5,820 nt of DNA from Chloroflexota bacterium. GTDB lineage: Bacteria; Chloroflexota; Limnocylindria; Limnocylindrales; CSP1-4. The stretch spans positions 1 through 5,820 of the forward strand of contig DAIDTV010000105.1 of assembly GCA_027457005.1 (NCBI GenBank), written 5' to 3'. Position 1 is the stretch's first letter. Each line of letters starts with the position of its first letter. The translations under genes were made by a program, and so were the position numbers. The notes under the pieces were generated by a model. That model did no database searches. It worked only from the letters and a program-made list of their open reading frames with translations, and had not been told where the DNA came from. This document shows, piece by piece, positions 1 through 4,931 of this stretch.

Positions 1-764
1 GTCGCGTCCGCCCCGTACTCCGGCCGGCGGGCATCAGCGCCGGAGCCGTACGAAGCCGTCACCACGCGGTACGTTCCGGGCTGCGAGGGATCCGGCACGT
101 CCAGCGGCGCGATCGTCGGGGGGACGGCAGGGTCCTCGCGCACCAGCGGGTCGCCCAGGCCGGGGAGCACCGCCCATGCGCCGACCGTGCCGCCCACCAG
201 CAGCCCCGGCAGGAGCGCCGCCACGGCAACGCGCCGCCGTTGTGCCGGCGAGGCGGCGAGGCGGCTCCAGGCCAGGCCGGCCCCGGCCAGCAGCCCGGCC
301 AGCGCGGCGCCCACGATCGGAATCTCGAAGTAGTACAGCCCGTGCACCACTCCGAGCGGTCCGCTCTCCGGCGTCCCCCACATGAGCAGCGCCACGCCCA
401 GCGTGGTCGCCGTCATCGGCCGTCCGGCCAGGCGCAGGGGAGGGAGGAGCGCGCCCAGGGCCCGGACGGCGTGCGCCGGGAGGTGTCGCGCGAGCATTCC
501 CAACAGGCGTGCGAGGAGCGCCGAGGCCAGGCGCAGGACCGCGTGCACGAGCCCGAGCGCGAGGAGGACCAGTGCCACGCCGACGAGCGGATCGAGGAGA
601 CGAACGCCGGTATGCAGCGCCTGGGACGCATAGGCGGCGCAGGCAAGCGAGACGATCAGCACCGCGAGTGCCAGTCCACGCGCTGCGGACGAGAGCCCCG
701 TCCGTCTCGCGTTCGCGGTGCGCGGCAGGATGGCGCCCGCGCCCTCGTCAGCAGCCCGTGCCAC
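1..764 (-). CDS. Membrane-anchored alpha/beta-hydrolase-like protein, N-terminal part (cut by left edge)
   Basis: The minus strand is open from a GTG at 764-762 to the left edge (254 full residues), with an in-frame stop shortly upstream. A GGGAGG ribosome-binding sequence lies 4 bases before the GTG. The protein has about five hydrophobic segments: residues ~31-50, ~59-80, ~117-129, ~143-166 (after LYYFEIP) and ~179-200, separated by Arg-rich loops. A Pro-rich linker (~205-229) leads into YRVVTASYGSGADARRPEYG (~232-251). From memory, a similar YGSG-D-RRPE-G motif opens the soluble region of a family of bacterial alpha/beta hydrolases (dienelactone-hydrolase or esterase-like) that carry an N-terminal membrane domain. 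The nucleophile elbow and the rest of the hydrolase would lie beyond the window, so activity cannot be confirmed. The gene diverges from the luciferase-like gene and shares its upstream region. I am confident that this is a real membrane protein gene, and only moderately confident of the hydrolase assignment. Confidence 0.65.
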   Translation of the reverse strand, partial: MARAADEGAGAILPRTANARRTGLSSAARGLALAVLIVSLACAAYASQALHTGVRLLDPLVGVALVLLALGLVHAVLRLASALLARLLGMLARHLPAHAVRALGALLPPLRLAGRPMTATTLGVALLMWGTPESGPLGVVHGLYYFEIPIVGAALAGLLAGAGLAWSRLAASPAQRRRVAVAALLPGLLVGGTVGAWAVLPGLGDPLVREDPAVPPTIAPLDVPDPSQPGTYRVVTASYGSGADARRPEYGADA

Positions 765-864
765 GCACCCTCCCGGGCCGCGCGACGCAGCCTCCGCCCC
801 CGCCTGCGCGCAGCCCTACTGTCCCCCCGCCACGAGGGAGATACGGCAGACGGGCGGAGCAGTT

Positions 865-906
865 CGCGTGCCGTTCGGTTCGAACCGACGGGACGCGTGG
901 CACGCG
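865..906. promoter_or_regulatory. Nested palindrome, candidate operator
   Basis: A perfect 14-bp palindrome, TCGGTTCGAACCGA, occupies 875-888. It lies inside an 8-bp inverted repeat, CGCGTGCC at 865-872 and GGCACGCG at 899-906. The two symmetry centres are about 4 bases apart, so they may be two separate sites. A dyad of this length between divergent genes is typical of a binding site for a dimeric repressor such as a TetR- or MarR-type protein, but no regulator gene is in the window. The site ends about 15 bases upstream of the putative -10 of the luciferase-like gene, where a bound protein would block RNA polymerase. As RNA it could also form a hairpin. Confidence 0.45.
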
Positions 907-921
907 CGGGCGTGGCGCTGG

Positions 922-927
922 TACCGT
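922..927 (+). promoter_or_regulatory. Candidate -10 element for a leaderless transcript
   Basis: TACCGT fits the TANNNT form of bacterial -10 elements and ends 7 bases before the ATG at 935. That spacing would place the transcription start at or next to the start codon, as in leaderless genes common in high-GC Gram-positive bacteria. No Shine-Dalgarno sequence precedes this ATG, which agrees with a leaderless message. No good -35 is seen. The same hexamer occurs in the putative promoter of the cold-shock gene. Confidence 0.35.
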
Positions 928-929
928 AC

Positions 930-959
930 GACGCATGCAGGTTGCGGGACGCATGCAGG
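930..959 (+). repeat. 18-base tandem near-duplication spanning the start codon
   Basis: GACGCATGCAGG occurs at 930-941 and again at 948-959, exactly 18 bases apart, and the following bases are partly conserved (TTGC and CTGC). Each copy contains an in-frame ATG (935 and 953), so the unit encodes MQ twice without shifting the frame. It looks like a small local duplication that gave the gene a second start codon. Confidence 0.8.
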
Positions 960-1852
960 CTGCCTTTGCCGTCGACCCTGACCAGGGCCTCGCCGAGCGC
1001 GACGAGCTCGACCTGGTCCGGCTCGGCGCGGAGGTCGGTTACGCGGCCGCGTGGACACCGTCGGGCGCGGATGCCGCGGCCTTCGACCGGTGCCTGCGCT
1101 GGCACGCTGCCAGCGGCCTCGCGGTGGGCATCTCGGCGGTGCCCGCGTCCGGTCAGGCACCGGCGTTCTATGCCGAACATGCCCGCCGCGCCTGGGAGGG
1201 TACCGGGGGGCGGTTCACCCTCGCGGTGGGCAGCGGCCGCATGGAGCACGCGGCCGACGGGATGCGGCGGTACCTGGCGGACCTGCGGGCCCTCCTGCCG
1301 CCGGAGCTGCCGCTGTACGTGGCCGCGCTCGGACCGCTGATGCTGCGCGTATCCGCCGAACTCGCTGACGGGGTGGCCCTCAACTGGTGCACCGCCGCGC
1401 AGGTCGCGTGGTCGCGCGAACGGGTCACGGCAGCCGCCGGCGCCGCGGGCCGGCCCGTGCCCGCGCTGGTCGAGTACATCCGGACCGCGGTCGACCTTGA
1501 TCCCGAGGCCGCCCGCGCGACCCTCGGCGCCGCCGTTCGCCGCTACGCGCTGGCGCCACCGGCGTACAGGCGCCACTTCGAGCGCATGGGTTTCGCGGAC
1601 GAGCTGCGGCGCGTCGGGGAGCACGGAGCCGAATGGGATCCGGCGTTCCTGTCGGCGGTGGGCGCCTGGGGCACGCCCGGCGCCGTGCGCGGCCAGGTGG
1701 AGCGGCTGGCCGGCGGCCTCGACCTGGTCATCGTGCGGGTCCTGGTCACGCGTCGCGGGGACGCGGCGTCGGCCCGTCTCGTCCTCGAGGAGTGCGCGCC
1801 TCGTCGGTCGGACACCGGAGACGGGCCCACCGGACTCTCGCGGCAGCGATAG
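935..1852 (+). CDS. Luciferase-like (LLM) F420-type oxidoreductase
   Basis: This is a 305-residue protein of the bacterial luciferase-like TIM-barrel superfamily, whose members with this motif set mostly use coenzyme F420 for hydride transfer. Diagnostic stretches are the first helix and strand (LVRLGAEVGYAAAWTPSG, ~28-44), GRFTLAVGSG (~92-101), the long central motif YVAALGPLMLRVSAELADGV (~128-147) followed by LNWCT, the RTAVDLDPEAAR segment (~183-194) and the C-terminal GTPGAVRGQVERLAGGLD (~246-263). Length is close to the family norm of about 280-350. The start is uncertain: ATG 935 has a -10-like hexamer spaced for leaderless initiation, while ATG 953 (299 residues) begins exactly at the first expected beta strand (MQAAFAV) and has only a weak GCGGGAC upstream. 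The family is solid, but the substrate cannot be told and F420 rather than FMN is inferred from the family. It appears monocistronic, with cold-shock signals beginning soon after its stop. Confidence 0.88.
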   Translation: MQVAGRMQAAFAVDPDQGLAERDELDLVRLGAEVGYAAAWTPSGADAAAFDRCLRWHAASGLAVGISAVPASGQAPAFYAEHARRAWEGTGGRFTLAVGSGRMEHAADGMRRYLADLRALLPPELPLYVAALGPLMLRVSAELADGVALNWCTAAQVAWSRERVTAAAGAAGRPVPALVEYIRTAVDLDPEAARATLGAAVRRYALAPPAYRRHFERMGFADELRRVGEHGAEWDPAFLSAVGAWGTPGAVRGQVERLAGGLDLVIVRVLVTRRGDAASARLVLEECAPRRSDTGDGPTGLSRQR

Positions 1853-1866
1853 GGGACCTCCGGGAT

Positions 1867-1884
1867 CTCCGGGACCGTCCCGAG
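1867..1884 (+). terminator. Weak hairpin after the luciferase-like gene
   Basis: CGGGA at 1870-1874 pairs with TCCCG at 1878-1882 across a 3-base loop, and two further pairs form around a bulged C (1867-1868 with 1883-1884). It starts 15 bases after the TAG stop. There is no T-tract, and its left part belongs to a 9-base tandem repeat (CTCCGGGAT at 1858-1866, CTCCGGGAC at 1867-1875). It is a possible but weak terminator. Confidence 0.3.
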
Positions 1885-1895
1885 ACCACCTCGCA

Positions 1896-1924
1896 TTGCC
1901 GGATCGGCCGGGAGGGAGTACCGT
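1896..1924 (+). promoter_or_regulatory. Candidate sigma-70 promoter of the cold-shock gene
   Basis: TTGCCG at 1896-1901 and TACCGT at 1919-1924 are separated by exactly 17 bases. They keep the most conserved positions of the -35 (TTG) and -10 (TA...T) consensus. Transcription would start near 1931, giving a leader of about 95 bases before the ATG at 2026. Long leaders are common on cold-shock genes, where they affect mRNA structure. The remaining leader holds no terminator-like hairpin that I could identify. Confidence 0.4.
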
Positions 1925-2025
1925 GGGTAGGCCACCTGCAATTGCCGGCGGCGCTCCGCGTGGTCGCCCCTTCTCGAACGGGCCGTGCGTCTGCCACTTC
2001 GTTCGGGAAGAGAACAGGTTCATCC

Positions 2026-2229
2026 ATGAACACCGGCAGCATTGCCAGGGTGATCGGCGAACGCGGCTTCGGCTTCATCGCCGGCGACGACGGCAAACAG
2101 TACTTCTTCCATCGTGACGGCCTGACCCCGACCCTCGTCTTCGACGAGCTGGCCGGCGGCGAGAAGGTCACCTTCGAGATCGAGGCCAACCCCAAGGGAC
2201 CCCGCGCCACGCAGATCCGCCGGGCATAG
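2026..2229 (+). CDS. Cold-shock-domain nucleic-acid-binding protein
   Basis: A 67-residue protein, the typical length of a single cold-shock (OB-fold) domain. It binds single-stranded RNA or DNA and probably acts as an RNA chaperone in the cytoplasm. RNP1 is ERGFGFI (12-18) and RNP2 is the aromatic stretch QYFFHR (25-30), linked by AGDDGK. The second half (GGEKVTFEIEANPKGPRATQIR) carries the strand and the KGPRA signature near the C terminus common to the family. It is atypical in that the usual KWFN motif after the first strand is replaced by ARVIG, and RNP2 is YFFHRDGL instead of VFVHFSAI. This resembles the divergent GTIARL-type cold-shock proteins rather than CspA itself. The ATG at 2026 is chosen because the domain begins there; a weak AGG lies 7 bases upstream, with a purine-rich GGAAGAGAA before it. 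It appears to be a single-gene unit, bounded by a promoter-like sequence and a strong hairpin. Confidence 0.9.
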   Translation: MNTGSIARVIGERGFGFIAGDDGKQYFFHRDGLTPTLVFDELAGGEKVTFEIEANPKGPRATQIRRA

Positions 2230-2251
2230 CCCTGCGGTGACGGCAGCGGCG

Positions 2252-2278
2252 GTTGGGGCGGCACAGGTCCGCCCCAAC
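2252..2278 (+). terminator. Strong hairpin, likely cold-shock gene terminator
   Basis: GTTGGGGCGG (2252-2261) and CCGCCCCAAC (2269-2278) are perfectly complementary over 10 bp, with a 7-base loop. The structure begins 23 bases after the stop of the cold-shock gene. No T-run follows, which is common in very GC-rich genomes where strong stems without U-tracts may serve as terminators or 3' stabilisers. It might instead be a protein-binding dyad for the operon downstream. Confidence 0.55.
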
Positions 2279-2338
2279 GTCCTGCGCGACTGCGCCCGTC
2301 CCAACACGCTCGGCGGCCTGCCCCTGGTCGTGCCGCCT

Positions 2339-2363
2339 GCGGCCCGAGCTTCGGCCGGGCCGC
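2339..2363. repeat. GC-rich inverted repeat
   Basis: GCGGCCC at 2339-2345 is complementary to GGGCCGC at 2357-2363 around an 11-base loop. The loop edge also allows a smaller alternative hairpin (CCGA with TCGG around GCT). It could be a second terminator or an operator. In DNA of this composition a 7-bp GC stem can arise by chance. Confidence 0.3.
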
Positions 2364-2495
2364 TCATCCAGCTTGCCCAGGCCGGGACGGCGCTCGTCGC
2401 CGTCCTCGCCCGGCTCGGTCACTGACGGCCGGGCGACGGTGCCCGCCGGCGCCGCCGGCCCCCGGGAATCCTCAGGCCGAATGCCCGGGTTCGTC

Positions 2496-2520
2496 CTCCT
2501 CGAGGTCTGCACGAGAGGAG
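2496..2520 (+). promoter_or_regulatory. Ribosome binding site of the TTG-started glycosyltransferase, with possible anti-SD pairing
   Basis: AGAGGAG at 2514-2520 is a near-ideal Shine-Dalgarno sequence, 7 bases before the TTG at 2528. It decides this unusual start. CTCCTC at 2496-2501 is exactly complementary to GAGGAG at 2515-2520, with 13 bases between, so the mRNA could fold to hide the ribosome binding site. Whether this folding has a regulatory role is inference. Confidence 0.5.
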
Positions 2521-2527
2521 CGACCCG

Positions 2528-3736
2528 TTGACCCTCCACTCGGCCATCGTTGCCACCTATCCGCCGCGCCACTGCGGGATCGCCTCCTTCGCCCACGACC
2601 TCGCCCGCGCCACCGGCACCATGAGCATCGTGGCGCTGCACCCCCCGGACGCTCCCACGATCTACCCGATGGAGGTCCGGCACCGCATCCGCCGCGACGT
2701 CGCGGCGGACTACCCGCGGACGGCCCGTGCCCTTGCCCGGGACGGCGTGGAGCTGGTCTCCATCCAGCACGAGTACGGCATCTGGGGCGGCGCCGACGGC
2801 GAGTACGTGCTCGATTTCGTTCGCGCCCTGCGGATGCCGGCCGTGGCCACCCTGCACACGGTCCGCCGGACGCCCACTCCCTCGCAGCACCGCATCCTGT
2901 CCGGCCTGTGCGCCGCGGTGGAGGGCGTGGTGGTCATGTCGCAGGCCGCCGCGACGCTCCTGGCGCACGTCTACGGCGTCAGCCCGATGCGGATCAGCGT
3001 GATTCCGCACGGCGTGCCGGATCTGGCACGCGTCGACCCGGACTTGGTGAAGCCGGGGCTCGGCCTGGGCGGGCGTGCCGTCATCCTGAGCTTCGGCCTG
3101 ATCGGGCCGGGCAAGGGCTACGAGCTCGCCATCGCCGCCATGCCGGCCGTGGTGGAGGCCGTCCCGAACGCGCTGTACGTGATCCTGGGAGCCACCCACC
3201 CGGAGCTCCTGCGACGGGAGGGCGAGGCGTACCGCGATGGCCTGGTGGCGCGCGCGGCCGAGCTGGGCGTGGCCGACCACGTCCGGTTCGAGAACCGGTT
3301 CGTGACGCAGGCCGAGCTCGGGCGCTGGCTGCAGGCCGCCGACGTGTTCGTCACGCCGTACCCGAACCTCGAGCAGATCGTCTCGGGCACGCTCTCGTAT
3401 GCGGTCGGCGCAGGCAAGGCGGTCGTGTCGACCGCGTACGAGTACGCCGTCGATCTGCTGGCGGACGAGCGCGGCATCCTGGTTCCGCCCGCATCCCCAC
3501 CGGCGCTCGCCGGTGCGCTCGTGGAACTGCTCGCCGATCCGCTTCGCCGCGAGCGGATGGGCGCCCGGGCCCACCACTTCGGGCGTCACATGGTGTGGTC
3601 CGAGGTCGGCACGGCCTACCGCGGGCTGTTCGACCGGGTCGCCCGATCCAGTCTCCTCGCCGGGGCCGACCTGGACGCCGGACGGCTCCCCCACGCGCTG
3701 CTGCACGCGGTCCCGTCGGGGGTGCTGGATGCCTGA
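2528..3736 (+). CDS. GT4-type glycosyltransferase
   Basis: A 402-residue GT-B fold glycosyltransferase that probably transfers a sugar from a nucleotide donor, GDP-mannose being a fair guess from the neighbouring mannoside-type gene. The N-terminal acceptor domain opens with YPPRHCGIASFAHDL (11-25, the Gly-rich loop of the family) and has the conserved HEYGIWGGADGEYV (81-94) and TLHTV (108-112). The linker carries IPHGVPD (159-165). The C-terminal donor domain has GLIGPGKGYELAI (190-202), with the GKG loop and Lys that contact donor phosphates, ADVFVTPYPN (271-280), and the nucleotide-sugar region LEQIVSGTLSYAVGAGKAVVST (281-302), in which E282 is the likely conserved donor-binding Glu. There is no signal peptide or membrane segment, so it is probably cytoplasmic. 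The TTG start is supported by an excellent ribosome binding site and by the protein beginning directly in beta-1. It overlaps the next gene by 8 bases. The family is certain, but donor, acceptor and linkage are not known. Confidence 0.9.
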   Translation: MTLHSAIVATYPPRHCGIASFAHDLARATGTMSIVALHPPDAPTIYPMEVRHRIRRDVAADYPRTARALARDGVELVSIQHEYGIWGGADGEYVLDFVRALRMPAVATLHTVRRTPTPSQHRILSGLCAAVEGVVVMSQAAATLLAHVYGVSPMRISVIPHGVPDLARVDPDLVKPGLGLGGRAVILSFGLIGPGKGYELAIAAMPAVVEAVPNALYVILGATHPELLRREGEAYRDGLVARAAELGVADHVRFENRFVTQAELGRWLQAADVFVTPYPNLEQIVSGTLSYAVGAGKAVVSTAYEYAVDLLADERGILVPPASPPALAGALVELLADPLRRERMGARAHHFGRHMVWSEVGTAYRGLFDRVARSSLLAGADLDAGRLPHALLHAVPSGVLDA

Positions 3737-4931
3737 CACCGGAGCGGACCCCCCCGCGCAGGTCGCGTACCCCGTCCAGCCTGTGCACCCTGTTCAGCGC
3801 GAACACCTCGAGGCGCTCACGGGCGAGTTCGGGATCCTCCAGCACGCCCGCGGCGCCAGGCCCGACCCGGCCCACGGCTACTGCACGGACGACGTCGCGC
3901 GCGCCCTGGTGGTGGACCTGCTCCAGTCGCGGGTCGTGGGCTGGGACGCCGTGGCATCCACCGCGCGCGGTTCCCTGCTGTTCCTCGCCGAGGCGCTGGA
4001 CGCCGGCCAGGGGCGGGCCAGGAACCTGCGGCGCGCCGATGGATCGTGGGTCGACGAGGTCGGTTCGGAGGACGCGCACGGGCGCCTGGTGTTCGCCCTG
4101 GGCGAGACGATCCGGCGGGCCGGGGAGCCCGCGATGCGCCAGGAGGCGCGCACGCTGTTCGGCCGCGCCCTTCCGGCGGCGCTGGAACTCACCGCGATCC
4201 GCGCCCGAGCCTCGGCGATGCTGGGCTGCGACGCCGCAACACGGGGCGGAGGCATCGGCAGCTCGCTGCCCGCGGCGTACCGCCGGCTCACCGCCAGCCT
4301 GCGGCGCTCCTTCGAGGCGAGGGGGTACGTCCGGGAGTGGCCCTGGCCGGAGATCTCGCTGACCTACGAGAACGGGTTGCCGGCGCAGGCGCTGATCATC
4401 GCCGGGTCGCGACTGGGCGATGCCGACGCGGCCCGGACCGGGCTCCGGGTGCTGGACTGGCTGCTGGCCGTCCAGACCCTGCCCGACGGCCGCATCTCGC
4501 CGGTGGGATGCCACGGCTGGTGGCCGCGCGACGGCGCCCGTGCCCGCTTCGACCAGCAGCCGATCGAGACGACGTCGCTGCTCCTGGCGGCCGACGCCGC
4601 CTACCGCACCACCGGCCGCGAGCGGTACCGCGAGGCCGCCGAGCGGGCCTACGCCTGGTTCCTCGGGGACAACGATGTGGGGGTGCCGGTGGCGGATTCC
4701 GAGCGGGGAGGGTGCCACGACGGCCTGACCCCTGGCGGGGTGAACGCGAACCAGGGCGCGGAATCGACGCTGATGTGGCTGACGGCCGTCGAGCGGACGC
4801 GAGCCCTGCGGGACCTGGCGCGGCCGGAGACAGCGCCGGCACCGCCGCCCGTGCCGGCCTCGCGTCCCAGGCGCGCCGATCCCCGCCGTCCGCCCCGCCT
4901 GGGCCCGATCCCGGCGAGGGCCTCGTGGTGA
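3729..4931 (+). CDS. Probable (alpha/alpha)6-barrel carbohydrate-active protein of the GT4-GH130 operon
   Basis: A 400-residue protein starting inside the end of the glycosyltransferase gene, with G-rich GGGGGTG about 5 bases before the ATG. Its character is repeated helical segments with conserved acid and aromatic patches: HLEALTGEFGILQHA (26-40), GYCTDDVARAL (50-60), DGSWVDEVGSEDAHGR (104-119), a WPWPEISLTYENG stretch (204-216), DGRISPVGCHGWWPRD (253-268), DQQPIET (275-281) and NANQGAESTLMW (339-350). This arrangement resembles (alpha/alpha)6-toroid glycosidases, lyases and sugar epimerases. From memory, domains with the GYC-DD-ARAL motif are often found next to, or fused C-terminally to, GT4 transferases, so this looks like the separate-gene form. 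Candidate catalytic acids are D54/D55, E208, E214, E280 and E345. The last ~45 residues are Pro/Arg/Ala-rich and probably disordered. It has no signal peptide. Family and operon membership are well supported; the exact reaction is unknown. Confidence 0.78.
   Translation: MPDTGADPPAQVAYPVQPVHPVQREHLEALTGEFGILQHARGARPDPAHGYCTDDVARALVVDLLQSRVVGWDAVASTARGSLLFLAEALDAGQGRARNLRRADGSWVDEVGSEDAHGRLVFALGETIRRAGEPAMRQEARTLFGRALPAALELTAIRARASAMLGCDAATRGGGIGSSLPAAYRRLTASLRRSFEARGYVREWPWPEISLTYENGLPAQALIIAGSRLGDADAARTGLRVLDWLLAVQTLPDGRISPVGCHGWWPRDGARARFDQQPIETTSLLLAADAAYRTTGRERYREAAERAYAWFLGDNDVGVPVADSERGGCHDGLTPGGVNANQGAESTLMWLTAVERTRALRDLARPETAPAPPPVPASRPRRADPRRPPRLGPIPARASW

Larger units (their letters stand above)
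765..934. other. Divergent intergenic region
   Basis: About 170 bases separate the minus-strand membrane gene from the plus-strand luciferase-like gene, so the control regions of both should lie here. The left half (about 765-840) is very C-rich on the plus strand and shows no clear promoter. The right half holds the palindrome and outer inverted repeat at 865-906 and a TACCGT -10-like hexamer at 922-927. I found no convincing -35 or -10 pair for the minus-strand gene. Confidence 0.6.
2230..2527. other. Intergenic region before the glycan operon
   Basis: These 298 bases contain a strong hairpin directly after the cold-shock gene (2252-2278), a second GC-rich dyad (2339-2363), a repeated CCCGGG (2461-2466 and 2484-2489) and the ribosome-binding region of the glycosyltransferase (2514-2520). 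A 62-codon open stretch at 2237-2425 starts at GTG but has no ribosome binding site and no recognisable protein features, so I do not call it a gene. No convincing -35 or -10 pair for the downstream operon is visible. Confidence 0.55.

Noticed and set aside
871..891. tRNA-like GGTTCGAACC (T-arm look-alike)
   Set aside because: The flanking bases do not form a proper 5-bp T-stem around a 7-base loop, and no anticodon arm or acceptor stem is nearby. The match is explained by the 14-bp palindrome.
240..1340. Plus-strand open frame of 366 codons over the membrane gene and intergenic region
   Set aside because: It is Arg/Ser/Pro-rich nonsense. It runs antisense to a strongly hydrophobic membrane-protein frame and then out of frame through the LLM gene.
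656..2023. Long minus-strand open frame (455 codons) across the luciferase-like gene
   Set aside because: Its translation is Arg/Gly/Pro-rich with no family motifs, and it lies antisense to a gene with clear LLM motifs. It is an artefact of high GC, where stop codons are rare.
1923..2117. Possible short leader ORF starting at GTG 1923, with GGAGGGAG upstream
   Set aside because: The start would lie inside the putative -10, the frame runs on out of frame into the cold-shock gene, and the peptide becomes Arg-rich with no sensible features. The purine run more likely belongs to the promoter spacer.
2237..2425. Possible 62-codon gene between the cold-shock gene and the operon
   Set aside because: It starts at GTG without a ribosome binding site, spans the likely terminator hairpin, and shows no family features.
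2461..2489. Two CCCGGG copies as a possible hairpin or operator
   Set aside because: Each is a self-complementary hexamer expected often at this GC level, and the 17-base loop and short stem give little support.
2168..3739. Minus-strand open frame of 523 codons opposite the glycosyltransferase
   Set aside because: It is low-complexity, rich in His, Arg and Gly, has no recognisable domain, and is fully antisense to a well-supported GT4 gene.
3351..4718. Minus-strand open frame of 455 codons opposite the middle operon gene, and a similar one at 4649-5590
   Set aside because: Both mirror the plus-strand coding sequence, have atypical amino-acid composition, and lie opposite genes with conserved motifs.
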